This document shows positions 20,795 through 33,666 of a stretch of 64,000 nt of DNA, piece after piece (position 1 is the stretch's first letter; each line of letters starts with the position of its first letter). The stretch is from Choristoneura fumiferana. Lineage: Eukaryota > Arthropoda > Insecta > Lepidoptera > Tortricidae. Where the stretch lies: NCBI RefSeq assembly GCF_025370935.1, contig NC_133485.1:16845457-16909456 (forward strand), read 5' to 3'. A program made the translations under genes and the position numbers. The notes beneath the pieces are model-generated. The model ran no database searches. It was not told the origin of the DNA and saw only the letters and a list, made by a program, of their open reading frames with translations.

Positions 20795-21261
20795 TGAGTT
20801 ATATTAAGTTGATTAGGTTAGATAATGATTTCTGTGGAAAGTAGACGGTAAATATAGTCTTTATTAGCATCTTAATATTTCAGTGCATCGTGGTCTTCAT
20901 TCCACAGTAAATATGTCCAATGCATGATTCATAGCCTTTGACTTCCTTAGACGATGAAATTGATACATATAACTTCCTATTACTTATAATGTTTTGAATT
21001 TTCGCAATTCTCCACCAATTTGACTGAATTTACAGTGTGATACGCTGTTCTAATTCTATCCTACTCATGGCTTCATAAAGCCCTGACGGGACATTAGCGA
21101 CATCCCGGCTGCGTATCCAAAACAATTTAATGTAGAAATGTATCGGCTGTCACTTGGCGACGCTTGGCAACGTCACTGGCGTCGCGAATTGAAAGCGTAG
21201 CCATGATTTACGGCTCCTACGTGAGGTTTGGATGCCTCTGGCAGCCTGGCAACGTTGCACA

Positions 21262-21363
21262 ATTTTTTTTTATACGACTGGAAGGCAAACGAGCAAGTGG
21301 GTCTCCTGATGGTAAGAGATCACCACCGCCCATAAACATCAGCAACACCAGGGGTATTGCAGG
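21262..21363 (-). mobile_element. Retroposon 'R', truncated copy
   Basis: Contains GCAAACGAGCAAGTGGGTCT and CACCACCGCCCATAAACAT with a T run on the left (the 3' A tail). It ends after the GGGGTATTGCAG word, so the 5' two thirds are missing. Confidence 0.8.
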
Positions 21364-21568
21364 GGTATTTACACGCACAAGTTGTACCTCACTCACTTAG
21401 TCGCCAATCGGTCGCCATTTTGGATGACAATCTCCTTCCTATTCTGTCAATTCCTAACGGCGTCGTCGAACTGACTCAAGAGTAGCCGTGGCTACTATGT
21501 CTGGTGACTTCGTTGCGCATCATCTTTATCATTATTTGTCTGATTGACAAAAGAAAAAATACGTGACC

Positions 21569-21720
21569 AATCATCATCATCATCTCAGCCGTATGACGTC
21601 CACTGCTGGACATAGGCCTCCCTGTTGCTGCTGAGGCTCGAAGCTGGTAATAGACTACCATAGTCCTCCAGTTGCTTCGGTTGGCAGCGGCTTTCCACCG
21701 TGGATTCGCGGCTTTAACGG
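21569..21720 (-). pseudogene. RTE-type LINE 3' terminus, variant
   Basis: Minus-strand translation gives NPRWKAAANRSNWRTM, then a 3' end with GGCCTATGTCCAGCAGTGGA and (GAT)n at the left edge. It differs from the other RTE tails by an extra block of about 40 bp, so it may be another subfamily. Confidence 0.6.
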
Positions 21721-21779
21721 CAGGGCAAGGTGTGCTAGGAATCCCCGGCAGACACCCGGCTGCCATAACAGTTACGTGA

Positions 21780-22290
21780 CCATATTTTCGGTGTGTTCCC
21801 GTGCCCACTAGTTCTATTGACAGTACTAGAATCATCATCATCATGTCAGCAGAAAGACGTCCACTGTTGGACATAGGCCTCCCCAAGGCTCTCCACTCAG
21901 ACCGGTCTTGTACTTTCCGCATCCACCGCGATCCCGCGATCTTAATCAAGTCGTCGCTCCATCTTGTTGGAGGCCTACCGACAGCTCGTCTCCCGGTCCG
22001 CGGACGCCATTCGAGAACCTTCTGACCCCATCGGCCATCAGTCCTGCTAGCAACTAGAATAGAGTTCTAAAATAGTACTGTCAACAGAACTAGTGGGAAC
22101 ACGCCATATTTTCGGTGTGTTCCCACTAATTCTATTGACAGTACTAGAATAGAGTTCTAAAATAGTACTGTAATAGAACTAGTGGGAACACACCATATTT
22201 TCGGTGTGTTCCCACTAATTCTATTGACAGTACTAGAATAGAGTTCTAAAATAGTACTGTCAATAGAACTAGTGGAAACATACCATATTT
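21780..22290. repeat. Tandem array of palindromic 90-bp units
   Basis: Units start CCATATTTTCGGTGTG at 21780, 22104, 22193 and 22283 (the last cut off). Each unit is a near-perfect palindrome: CACTAATTCTATTGACAGTA pairs with TACTGTCAATAGAACTAGTG around GAATAGAGTTC. The unit junctions are also palindromic (GTGGGAACACACC against GGTGTGTTCCCAC). The first unit is interrupted by an RTE LINE tail. Spacing is 89-90 bp. Confidence 0.85.
21832..22049 (-). pseudogene. RTE-type LINE 3' end inserted in the palindromic array
   Basis: The left edge is ATCATCATCATCAT (the tail), then GGACATAGGCCTCC. Minus-strand frames give WMRKVQDRSEWRALG, matching RTE C-termini. The insertion splits the first palindromic unit after AGTACTAGAA (about 21831). 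Confidence 0.8.
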
Positions 22291-22294
22291 TCTG

Positions 22295-22810
22295 ATAAAT
22301 CTGACAAACAAATGAACCTAATAGTAAATTGTCCCTTGATGTTTATTCATTTATCCGCTGATACATTTTGGATTAACTTTGAGCCATCTTGTATAATTAT
22401 AAAGATATTTTTTGCTAAGCACCCCGTTTTGATTGGACAACCACCAGAAGTTCGTGGCATTGTAGCCATAATTCGAACAGTGTTTCGCCGAGGCCTTAAC
22501 TTATTGCAACTGACGAGGGATGGCAACTCTAACGCCGGACTAATACTTTGTGAATGACGTGATTTATTACGTAATCAAGTTAGAGGATGGAGTGTCCCGA
22601 GGCTTTCGCGGTAATATGAAGGGTTCTTCTAATTGCTACCCGGTCTGCGGTAAGCGATAAAATATTTCTTCGTTCAGGCGAGTGAGGTTTCCGTATAAAA
22701 GCTAGAAAAAAAAATGTTCTTTATAGTACTACTAGTGACAAGTGGAATAAGAAAGGAGAGACTTTTGCCCTGTTGTAGGACACATTATAAGCTGGTTTAA
22801 AAAAATGGTA
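22295..22810. other. Unremarkable DNA
   Basis: No gene or known repeat recognised. A short frame at 22312-22557 has no domain. Confidence 0.4.
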
Positions 22811-22813
22811 CTA

Positions 22814-23042
22814 CTGGCTTTTGCCCGCGGCTTCGCCCGCGTGGAATTCGGTTATCACGCGCCTAACACCCTTGGGATTTGTGCATTTTTCCAGGATAAA
22901 AAGTAGCCTATATGTCACTCTCTGGCCCATAGACTAACTCTATGCCAAATATCACGTCGATCTGTCGCTCCGTTTCGACGTGAAAGAGGGACAAACACAT
23001 ACAAACAGACAAACACACACACTTGCTTTTATAATGTATGGA
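22814..23042 (+). repeat. Dispersed repeat 'GCCCGCG'
   Basis: Begins GGCTTTTGCCCGCGGCTTCG and contains AGGATAAAAAGTAGCCTAT and CGTTTCGACGTGAAAGA. It ends in a CA-rich stretch and TTTTATAATGTATGG. Copies or relatives lie at 45001-45215, 45218-45420, about 45972-46140 and 56655-57000. The type is common in arthropods; its class is uncertain to me. Confidence 0.75.
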
Positions 23043-23044
23043 TT

Positions 23045-23648
23045 TCAAATAACGTACATAAACGAGAAAAAACCTCAAAGGTCATCGGCCTCAAACCCAA
23101 GATCCTCTGCTTGAGACGCTTTAGTTCAAAAGACATAATTATAAAAAAAATATACTAGAAAGCATTGGTATTTTGTTAGGCAGTCTTGATTCGGACAGAC
23201 TTTATTACAAGGTCCTGCTATTGGTCTAACTAAGGTTAAAACAATTATAAAAGCGTCCCAAAAAGCAACAATTAAACTTTGTTTCACTACTCGCTAACGC
23301 TTGTTATCTTTAAGTAAGCAGGTAAAGTAAAGTTACTTTCTAAGAATATGTTCCTGCTGTAAGTAAAAACATTTGGAGAAGCGATGTTGAAATTTAAAAG
23401 GAATTTCTCCAAGGCGATGTTCTCTCGACTACACCAATTTTTCTTTTGAAGTCTTTCAACTAGCCTTTTTTATTTCATTAAGACTTGAAAAATATCTTGC
23501 CAGCTTGTGAAACACGAAGATATTAACTTATGTAAAAAAAAACTTTCCATTTACGTATTAACTTGAGTAAAGAATACTAAAAATTTTGTAGGAATATTAC
23601 GTTAAGTTATCTAGCCAAAGCGAAATTATCTATAGCGTCTAAGTTAAG
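23045..23648. other. A+T-rich DNA, no feature seen
   Basis: No coding region or repeat recognised. Confidence 0.4.
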
Positions 23649-23649
23649 A

Positions 23650-23925
23650 GCGTTTATACATTATAAGTTAATGTGTCTACTCCAATATTTATTCGTGATA
23701 GACTTTTGTATTCTTTAAAACAAACAAATGTTTATTAACGGTTTTTAAAGAAAATAAAAGTCTATCACGCATAATTATTGGAGTAGACACATTAACTTAT
23801 ACTCGTATATTAAGAACAGTTCTATCCGACCACATTTTTAATTTTCATTCAATTGTTATGGAATAATCGAGAAAAACTAACAAAAATGCAACGTTGCCAG
23901 CTCAGCAGGTATAAACCCTCTTAAT
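23650..23925. mobile_element. Fold-back MITE 'M57', copy 1
   Basis: Inner arms ATAAGTTAATGTGTCTACTC (about 23664) and GAGTAGACACATTAACTTAT (about 23780) are inverted copies around a short A+T-rich centre. The right end carries GCAACGTTGCCAGCTCAGCA followed by GGTATAAAC. The related copy at 57653-57872 has that word inverted at both ends. The outer left arm is missing here. Confidence 0.7.
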
Positions 23926-24009
23926 CAGAAAACTCAAAATATAAAATGTAAGTAAAGTTGCAATGCAAGATGTGGCAATGGGCAGATCAATAGCATGGCG
24001 AATAGATGG

Positions 24010-24209
24010 CCGTTGGGGCTAAAAGTTCTCGAATGGAGACCGTGGATCGGCAAGCGCAGCGTAGGATGTCCACGAACGAGATGGATGACCCGGTTAGAGT
24101 CGCGTTCACAGTGGATGCACACCACTTCCAACTGAAGTGATTGGAGGTCTATGGGGAGGCCTAATGTCAGACAGTGGATGTCTGGCTGCTGATATGATGA
24201 TGATGATGA
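24010..24209 (+). pseudogene. RTE-type LINE 3' terminus
   Basis: Contains AAAGTTCTCGAATGGAGACC, CAGTGGATGCACACC and AGGTCTATGGGGAGGCCTA, then (GAT)n at about 24196-24209. Homologous to 20325-20533, with frame changes. Confidence 0.8.
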
Positions 24210-24542
24210 AGTATAAGATGCAACATATATTATTAAAGCTTATGCATTCGTTTCATATTCGATGTCCGAAAATACAGAATAACATCCTTTTTAAACCAAA
24301 GTTTCTTCCTACCCTTCAGAAAGATTCAGTTATTTGGCTCCTGCATCGGGAAACCGATTGCGTTCAAGAAATTATCTTTCTCGCGCTTTTCCAGTCACAT
24401 TTATGATCCCCAACAAACATTTCCACCTCAAGTGCCTAGTGCTTAGTGTCTTTATATCTTTATTAGCTTTACTAGCTTACGCTGTGCGTTTTTAAACAGA
24501 CAGTCACATCGCTTTTTTTATAATTAACACTATCGGTTTCCT

Positions 24543-24614
24543 AACTTATTTTTTGACATTCATAAATAAGTGCTTGTTATAGCCTAAATTGAATAAAGAT
24601 GTTTTGACTTTGTC
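24543..24614 (+). mobile_element. LINE 3' end, very short
   Basis: Contains GACATTCATAAATAAGTGCT and GAATAAAGATGTTTTGACTTTG, the tail of the LINE unit at 19.6 kb. Confidence 0.7.
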
Positions 24615-24619
24615 TTATG

Positions 24620-26830
24620 TAATCAGTTTTTTGTACTAGTTGCTTAGAAATTTTAGGGCACCGACAACCCAAAAACCAACACGTAGCAAATTCAATCAAA
24701 ATCTAAAGCTGTTTCTGAAATCCCTAAAGTAAAAAAAAATCTACAAATATTGAACTTTTAATGTAGGTACCTACTAGATACATGCGTTGCATGTGCAGTG
24801 AAGACGCGTAGAGATGATTATTACCAAATCGTTATTATTTACATGATAAGCCAGAATAGATTATACCTTCTAACACAAAAAACAAGTCTAGACAATGTAC
24901 TAGACATGTTTTCCGAAAAGATCATCCTTTATCACCAATCAAACCCCCGCTATAAACGTAGGCTAACATTCTGATAAACAATAAAAAGAATGTAAAAATC
25001 TACATAAAATTTACGGCCGCCAGGCTTGCCATGATGGCTGATCGTGGGTTTTGTTATAGACTTGTTTGGGGTCCGTATATGTATAGACAAGTCTCATAAC
25101 CACTTAAGTCTAAAAAATTACACTCAAAGTGCCTACACCGCCAGTAGACACTTTTGATGATAATGCTGTAATTTTTCCACCTCGCCTGATGAAAAGTTCA
25201 GAGATCCTTTTAAGTAAAGTTTCTGACACTCGCGATCACAATCAGATGACAGTTTTTCTATGCGACAACTGTCATTTGATAGTGATCGCGAGTGACAGAA
25301 ACGTACTACTCAATAGACCTTCAGGTGTGGCCAAAGATGTATCTCATTGGTTCAGTAGCAGCTTTATGTACTCTTAGCCTTGAAGAGCTCTAGGTTGTAA
25401 CTATCTGGAAATACGGACGATGAGAGCGATGATTTGTTTTTATTGTACAGAAACCAATTATAAAGAAATTTTTATTTGTCAAATTATGAGTTCCTCTATA
25501 CAATTATTAAATGGAATATATAGATGTTCAATGATCTTATGTCCTGTCCTCCATGTCTTGTCTAACAGCATACAAAATTTTAGTTATAAATTTAAATAAT
25601 ATAATAATCAAAAAAAGAAAATAATTAAATTATTAATCAATATTACATTAATGTTACATGAATAATTTAATATTTATAATAATCAGTGTAACATTTTGAA
25701 AACAATATCTAGTCTGTAGAGTAATATCCTTTGTTGGTTAAAAAAAATATGCTTTTTTTTTAAACTAGGTAATACTTCCGCCTCTGTTACAGTTTTACCA
25801 CCGCATTATCTTCCAATAAGTTGTCATCATTTGCTTCCAATCTTCCACTTACGACGACCACTCTGTAAACGACTTAAAAAAAGAACATACACCACGGTTT
25901 GCTTTAGATCAAAATACCTGTGCTGAACCCTGATATCTTTAATAGTTCTAACTTTGTTACTATTATGAAGTACCTTTAGAGTTTTTACGTATATACTCCT
26001 GTTTACCACTGTAATGAGCTCAACTAGCTTGTTTTCTCCTTAGTTAGCAACCAATGCTTATCTTAGTACAACTGCTAATGTTAGTGGTAAACCCAATAAT
26101 AAAACTTAGCCATGATAGGAGCATTTTGTTATTGATTTGGAGATTTGGCGAAATGCCAAGTAAGCCATCAGTTAATTGAATAAAACGAAAGCTTTATTTA
26201 TTGGCAATATTGTAGCGGAAATTTTTACTGAACATTTTATCTTTCAAGTGACTGAAATTAATATGCTTGGAACTTAATTTTCGTTTTTTTTTTAATCTGT
26301 GTAAAATGACCTATTATTTTGCCAATAAAAGCACGCATAGTTGCTGGGTCAGAATGCTTTTATGCGAGTGGTAAATTATTATGCTCTAAGCTATTTTCCA
26401 TAACATCAAAGCTCGCACCATCATCAGGCATGTTGCGACTCACGCCTGCAAAACTATAATTATATTCAACTATGAATCGCTGCTAGCCCTTTTAGCATAA
26501 TGCCAAGGGGGCCATTTCTAGATTTAATGTAGTTTTAAGCAATAGTTTTTATCTAAATCTTGATTAATTTACTTGAAATCTCTTTTGTTGATTCAGAATA
26601 CAGGTGCGGCATTTAAAAGGAGCATTAAAAAATAATAATGCAGGCTCTTTTACTGATTGCACTTACTCTGTTGTCATATTATTATCTACGTTATCTTTCT
26701 CAAGATCTTTCTTTTTTAATTTCTAAAACAATGGAGTGGTTAGATTTCCATTTTCAATTCTGATTGAATTGCAGTATTAATGTACGCCATCCTAGAGAAC
26801 ATTAAAACGTAACATAAGAAAAAACTTACT
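24620..26830. other. A+T-rich DNA with one inverted repeat
   Basis: Apart from the inverted repeat at 25219-25302 I see no feature. Short frames (25129-25377 and 25827-26009) have no recognisable domain. Confidence 0.4.
25219..25302. repeat. Inverted repeat (36-bp arms)
   Basis: GTTTCTGACACTCGCGATCA (from 25219) pairs with TGATCGCGAGTGACAGAAAC (to 25302), and the match continues inward to ACAGTT/AACTGT with a few mismatches. The spacer is 12 bases. Probably a small fold-back element. Confidence 0.7.
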
Positions 26831-26834
26831 TACT

Positions 26835-26935
26835 ATCAGGGCGCAGTGACACAAAGTGGGTCTAGGCATCCAACACCAGATTACGCCACGCTTTACGATC
26901 TTGAGCCAGCTCTTGCCAGCCTTCGACCCTGAGTT
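26835..26935 (-). pseudogene. RTE-type LINE C-terminal remnant
   Basis: Minus-strand translation reads ELAQDRKAWRNLVLDA and a stop, the terminal AQDR..W..L pattern of RTE LINEs. Only the last codons remain. Confidence 0.6.
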
Positions 26936-26939
26936 CGAA

Positions 26940-28875
26940 TCGATCCGCTAAAACTAAATAATTAAATGTAAATTAATCTAATTTCAGAAGAACTTTTGAA
27001 TGTATCTATTGTAAGAAACATCTCTCCACCTCACACTTCCTTCCATACTAAGGATAGAATTTCTCGGTAAAGCGACACGTGAATTGTCTTATCTTATCTT
27101 ACATTTACCTTATGAGGTGCGTAATATAAAATAGGCTTGAGCATTTTTTGAGCTCACGCCAGAGGCCCCATTTACAATGCAAATGTGAAATAACAATTCA
27201 AATTGAAAAACAATGTCTTACAACAATCCGACACGTTCCGCGCTGTTTATGTTATAATATGTTTGTACACACAAGGGTAAGCCTTTGGGGCATTTCCTTT
27301 GTTCCCGAGTCTTATTAATGAAGTAAAATAGAATTCATTTATATGTGTACGTCGTGCACGTCAGTGACCGCAAGCGCGGATGGAATAACTTAAAATTTTA
27401 TGATGGTGCTTGTTTGTAGAGTGTTATGATGTGTTTAAGATGTTTGATATATTATTTATTACAAGCTGAAACACACAAAGGTTAAACTGTAATTCAATAT
27501 GCCGAAATAATATGATTTATTCCGGTAAAATTCATTAAATATTCACTCTGATTATCATTATCATCTTATCAACCGCAGGACGTTCACTGTTGGACGAAGG
27601 CCTCTTTCTCTGATACAATACAACCAGACAACTGACAAACGGAAAAAAAATACCAAGTACAAGTTGAACTAACGAGGACCAGGGCTTGGTACAAATTTGC
27701 AGATATGTATTTAATATCCAGTCCAGTGTAAGCAGAGCCCGTTTACTAAGCAAAATGTACGCAGTGCAAGCTTATCTTAGATGTTAGGTGGATGCTGACA
27801 AAGACAGAAAAACTAGAGAAACAAAACTGAACCGAGCTTAACAGATATAAAGACTTTGGGAACTTGTATGTTTTCGATCACGTCAAATTGTGGGTTTGGA
27901 AACTTGGAAAACACTTGAATATGAACAGTAACATGCACCTGCGGTAGTTGTTCAGCTAAACTGTGAAGAATAATCTTGATCTATATCCAGTTAGAAATAT
28001 AATTGTTACTAACATTATTTGATTAGCGAGATTAATATTTGATACAATTTAAGTTTTTTTTTAGTTGATATTTAAAAAAAAGTTCAATGTACCTACGGAC
28101 ATTTCAAATTAAATAATACTAATTAAAATAATGCATTAATTTTGTCATTTAGCGGTAATTGACCTTCTCTATATGATAATATCTCTCCTTATTATAATCC
28201 AATAAAAAAATTAGAGAAAACAAAATGAAAATTAGAAAATCTTTTTCCGACCGCTAATCGGCACCTTTCTAATGACGAAAGAATAAATTCTGTGACCCGA
28301 ATTCCACCAAACACTTTTTCAATCTCCCACCAAAACATCCATTATTCAATACCCAACCAGAATAAAACCGGAAAGCGATTCTGACAAATTAGTTTCACCG
28401 AAAAATACTCTAATGAATTAACGTTTTAGGCAAAGTACGTCTTTGAGTTCTCGTTCATTTGTGACACAAAAGATTCTGGTGGATTCTGGGGTTACGTAAT
28501 TTGGACTGAAGTGTTACATGGTGGAAGTGACAGGTTTAAAGCTTAGTATGAAATATTTTTCGGTGAAGGAAAGGGTTAACAGTTGAGGTGAGGATTTTCC
28601 TTGTTAAGCTTCCCTTGATTACTTTTTTAATCAACTGAGAGGGGTTTACGGAATACTATATTAAAATTTGCTCAGACTGTGTGGTTAAGAGCGAGATTTC
28701 GTTGTGGTTTTATTGTGGTTTGTAAAATATAGAACAGAAGCAAAAATTTGGTTCTTCTGCGTCTTCTCTTAACCTATATAACATTTTTTGAATGTACCTA
28801 CCTAATCTATTGTTTTTACTTTACTTCAGAAAAGAAGGAGATTCTCAATTTGATCGTATTTTTCATGTTTGTTAC
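26940..28875. other. A+T-rich DNA with a short LINE/SINE tail
   Basis: 27553-27612 (minus) carries an ATC-rich run followed by GGACGTTCACTGTTGGACG, the tail shared by the RTE LINEs and the tRNA-headed SINE. Nothing else is recognised. Confidence 0.5.
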
Positions 28876-29700
28876 TACTCAGGCTTCGGCCACCTAAATA
28901 TTTTAATTCTTTCAATAATCTTAATTCTTATTTCTTATATAAAAGTGTATTTATATTTACTGTTTGATTCACTTCATGGTTTCAGTTTTACGAAGTCAGT
29001 ATTTCATATTAAAATTATTTTTACAAATTCTCACGTTTATCATTGGTAATGTTCTTCGTGGGTTCTCTGACTCTTGGTTTCTATTTATAGAAACTTAACT
29101 AAGGCAGCGGTCCCTACAACCCTTTACAATATAAATAAGTTACATATATTATTTTAATCTTACATAATTATTTCCAATTATCTTTGTTTTAGGTTTAATA
29201 GTAGGGAAAAATTGTAACATTTCTGTTTTAAAAAAATGGCTCTGCCAAGTTTCTTGTGGCACATTCTTCTTGGCATTGATAGTTTTTCCGAAGGCGTTGG
29301 TAGTATAAAACCTGGACAAGTGCGAGTCGGACTCGCACACCAAGGGTCCCGTACAAATTTTTAGGTATTTATGAATATCAAGTTCAAATTTCACAGTTAT
29401 AGGCAGACCCCGGATTTATGTGGCAATGACGTCACAATAGGGTAGTTTGGGGAGTAAATGGAACGGTGTCAATTAATACGGCTTTGTATATGATGATGAC
29501 GATGATGCGTGTGAAGATGGTCCCAAAGCAAGACCGGCAGACTGTTGATTTGGGACCATGGGATGTTTATTGTATTTTGTTTTATTGAGGTACGGAACCC
29601 TAACAGACCCAGCACAACTAGCCAATAAGACGGTGGTTACAATCTGTACAAACTTAAGCAATGTTCGACCACCTAAAAGTCTTAACATCTTGCAGTCTTG

Positions 29701-29971
29701 CAGGTGGTAGGTGTGCAAGGTCCACCCGGATTGCTACCACCATCTTGCTCGCTAATCCTGCCGTGAAGCAGCAGTGCTTGCACTGTTGTGTTTTGGCGTG
29801 GAGAGTAAGACAGCCGGTGAAATTACTGGCACTTGAGGTATCCCACCTTAGGCCTCTAGGTTGGCAACGCGTCTGCAATACCCCTGGTGTTGCAGATGTT
29901 TATGGGCGGTGGTGATCTCTTACCATCAGGAGTCCCACTTGCTGGTTTGCCATCAAGTCGTATAAAAAAAA
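29701..29971 (+). mobile_element. Retroposon 'R', copy b
   Basis: Same unit as 7839-8113, with a 4-bp deletion after CAGGTGGTAGG. It shares the CCATCAAGTCGTATAAAAAAA end of copy a, as expected if both came with the segment duplication. Confidence 0.85.
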
Positions 29972-31159
29972 TCCTTTGCAAAGCGTGTAGTAGTAGCTTT
30001 GTAATTTTAATGACCAAAAATGAATTCAAAACCTTTTGTCCACCCAAATCACGTTATCACAGTAATTTTTTATTATAAATTAATACGTTATAAGTTTGAT
30101 TTTTGTCACAATGTCGCGATGAAATTTCAAAACGTCAGAGCATCAGAGCCATAAAAGTTTGCGGACGCTAGGTGGCGCTGATGTCGTGCACAGAGCCAAT
30201 ACAACACTGCAAGTCCGGCAAAGATAACGGTCTGTTCACCGGTGAAAACAACGGACGTTCTACAAGCGGCCTTAGTTATAAATATATTATAGGATTGCCT
30301 CATTTCTGATATTTCGCTATAATAACGAAGCAAATAGCTGTTGCCTCTCATTCACTTTTAAACATTCTCGTTCTGTAATAAGTTCCAAAAAGATTTTGAA
30401 ATGTGGCGACCCGAAGAGGAAAGTTTTCGCCCCAAAATGGTGTGTACAATTCGAGACCATACAGCCCCCTGTTTGAGCACAATGAACGTCTACTCATATT
30501 TTCACGATTGAAAGAATAAATTTGCCTCCAAGCAATGAGGGTATCTGTCACAATACACGAGATCCTGACGTTCTTAATAATGAGGATGATTTTTATGACA
30601 TATTTCAAGAATTTATTTTCCCGAAGCGAGTTGATGGAATCAAATTTTACTGTGATTTTTTGTTGGAACTTTTGAAGTCATTTTCTGTATACGGAGAATT
30701 AAAAAGTACGTTTATTGAGAGACAGGCTTCTTACTCTTTTAAAATAGAACGAAGACTTTTAACCCCCGACGCAAAAAGAGGGGTGTTATAAGCTTGACCG
30801 CTATGTGTGTCTGTCTGTGGCACCGTAGCTCTTAAACGGTTTTTTTCAAAGCAGGTTTTCTGGCGACGGTTCTTAGATTATGTTTCATCAAAATCAGTTC
30901 AGCGGTTTTTGAGATATTAAACTTTGAAGTGACACAGTCGGTTTTCCAACTTTTCGTTATTTAGTTTATTCAGTGAAATCATGTATCTATCAAGAATAAG
31001 TCATGATGCTATGCTTTTTACCACGCTTACGTTTTAGAGCTCTATTCAAAACGTGAAAAAATTAAACCATTGTTAGTTTTACCATTATTGTCACCGTGTT
31101 TAGACAGGTACGGTCGCCATCAAATATTTCGGCCAAGGTGATCAAAATAATGATACATG

Positions 31160-31840
31160 AACTCTGATGATGATGATGGCATTGAGATCCTGTTATCCCT
31201 TACTAGGGACTAGGGACATAGGGCTCGTAGAAGAGTTTTCCATTTGGCTCGATCTTGCGCGCCACTAGAGGCGCTAGTGTAGCGTGAGGTCTTCGAAATG
31301 TCAAATCTCATAGTTTTTGGGTGAGCTACGCGGGTTTATTTATAATTAGAATATTTTTTTTTTTGCAATATCTGAAATTAATTATGGCAAATATGCGTTC
31401 CGGGGCAATGAATGTCTGTTTTGAGACAGTTTTGCTTTTGGAAACCTTTGTCCTCCCTTTTTTCCGAACAAAACGGGGACTATGCAACACTGTGGCATGC
31501 TCGATATTTTTATGGTACGGTTTTAAGGTGTATTAAATATGATTTTAATCTAAACTTTGTTTTCACGGCCGTAATAACATACTTTGAAAGCCATACTTAA
31601 AAACCTCACGCAACAGTGCGCCATCTAGTGAGACAAAAAACGATAGCCCTCATTGAGCCAGCCTCCTTCTCAACTGATCGCCTCCACGTGGTCCGAGGAC
31701 ATCCTGGCCGTCTTCTGCCAGTAGATTGCCAACGGAGACCCTGCTTGGGCAGGTGATCATTCGACCCTCGAAGCGTGTCCATCTATCGCCATTTCCTTGT
31801 CAGAACTTCTCGGTTTACTGGCTGGTCAGTCATTTGCCAC
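31160..31840 (-). pseudogene. RTE-type LINE C-terminus split by MITE 'C9', copy B
   Basis: Equivalent of 9595-10275. The minus strand reads toward a GRRRPGCPRTTWRR block, is broken by the MITE (about 31265-31656, ending CGATAGCCCTCATTGA), then resumes with the AQDRAKW stretch. The LINE, the MITE and their junctions match copy A. Confidence 0.7.
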
Positions 31841-32489
31841 AGTCTTGCGTTTGAGATAGTACCTTAATAATGCACTCTATGTGCCGATATTTTTGACCAC
31901 TTTGGCAGTTCCGAAATATCTGATGGCGACTGTACTTAGAGACTTTTAGTATCAGAAAGCTGCAATTTGATAAAGGAGTGCTTACACATTAATTATGCAA
32001 ACAATGTGGTAAAATCCGTGTACTGCTGTTTCACACAATTTTTTTCCCATATGTTTTATTTCCCAAGTACCAAATTTCGAAACCAAATTTCTTCTCAGAA
32101 TATTTTCTTTTGGTTTTATAGAGCACAGTAGGTTTTAGGTTACGTTTGTTTTATGAAAGTTCCGAAAATAATAATGGTTTCGGAGAAATTTGGTACTTGG
32201 GAAATTAAATATTTGCGTAAAATATTTTGCCCAAACGGCAGAGAACCAGTATAATCAAACGTTGAAATAACTTTTTTTTTTTTTCAGTAGGTACACCTTT
32301 CTTACACCTACTTCTAAAATGTGGAACGAATTATCTTCTCTCTGGTTAGCCTTAAAATAATAACTAATTAATAAATGATCCACCAAAACTTAAATAACAA
32401 TATGTAATAAAAATAAATTCATTTCTTTCGGGCAACTTGGCCCATACAATAAATACTTTTCAGACTAACATACATATATATTTATAATC

Positions 32490-33430
32490 AATAATATAAA
32501 CGCTAACATATGCTTACACGTGTGACCGACACGCTCTTGGCAAGTTTTGTCTTCTTACAAAATACTACCAGTTTACTCAAGATACAGTTTTACTTTGCTT
32601 GCGCAGACTGTCTCCATATAATTAACCGCAACGTGACGAGTTTTCTGATCAGTACCCAAAACCTTGCAAATTTAATATCTCGCCTCCAAAATTCCCTTCA
32701 TCTGTACTAAAAGACCTTGAGGTTACAGCGCACTCAAAGATTCTGTCCTTGTCTGATATTAAAGATTTTACGTTTGCTGAGTAAGCAGTATAAATTACGT
32801 TCTCATTTCCATTACATGGCAAATTTGAAGCGTATACGTAATTTTCTAAAAGAAAACATAAAAGTAAAAAAAAAACGAAAATAAAGAAACAAATATAATA
32901 ATTTAAAACCGTTATTCAAAAATTATACGAACAGTCGCGATTACATCTTTGAAAAGTCACTAGGTACGTAGAAAGTTAAGAATGCCAAACATTGTTGAAA
33001 AGCGGTAAATAGAGAGGTTTTGAATTCGGAATGAAAAAGTCTCCAGTAGGTACAATACAAATCTAATACTCATTACATGTATTGTAATTTGAACTTAAAA
33101 CTTCTTCTCTTAGAACGTCGTACTTGAAATTATTTATTATTATTATTATTATAAATCAAAACTTCACAATTCCTGTATAATATAAAAGAAAATAAAGGTA
33201 ACTAAAACTAAAATTATAAATAAAAAAAGTTGCCCAGTGTTTTTTTTTCAATTTCAAAATGTTCATTTTTTTAAGAATTAGGGATCGTCAAAGTGATTCT
33301 GAAAACGAAATGATGAAATTCGTTTTTTATTTTTGTTTTTAGGTTTTGCGTTGTGTTAGGTGAACGTACGTATAATAATCAAATATAATGTTGACCAAAT
33401 GTTAATATAATAACCAAACCAACAAAAAGT
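32490..33430. other. A+T-rich DNA, no feature seen
   Basis: A short frame at 32510-32710 shows no domain. ATT-rich simple sequence lies near 33131-33150. Confidence 0.4.
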
Positions 33431-33433
33431 TAG

Positions 33434-33666
33434 AAAACCCCGACTTTGTCACTTCAAAGTTTAATATCGTAAAAACGGCTGAACCGATTTTGATGAAATA
33501 TGCCTAAGGACTTGTGCTAAGGACCATCGCTAGAAAACCTGATTTCAAATTAAAAAAAACCGCATTCAAATCAGTCCACCCGTTTAAGAGCTACGGTGCC
33601 ACAGACAGGTACACAGACAGACACACGTTGTAAAACTTATAACACCTCTTTATGCGTCGGGGGTTA
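33434..33666 (-). repeat. Dispersed repeat with CCCCCGACGCA word, inverted
   Basis: Reverse-complement relative of 9196-9372: CCGACTTTGTCACTTCAAAG on the left and ATGCGTCGGGGGTTAAAAA on the right. It is more complete in its middle than copies A and B. Confidence 0.7.

Larger units (their letters stand above)
28879..32482. repeat. Duplicated segment, copy B (empty site)
   Basis: Same order and orientation as 1-586 plus 7557-11425, without the BEL/Pao element, its host retroposon, the SINE (copy A 8818-9116), the 45-bp tail insert (copy A 151-194) or the LINE 3' end (copy A about 10523-11003). The uninterrupted target GCAATGA is at 29423-29429. It contains retroposon R (29701-29971), the CCCCCGACGCA repeat (30759-30935) and the split RTE/MITE pair (31160-31840). 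Confidence 0.9.

Noticed and set aside
21780..22290. Evenly spaced repeats that could suggest a CRISPR array
   Set aside because: There are no unique spacers, the units are contiguous palindromes, and the context is eukaryotic.
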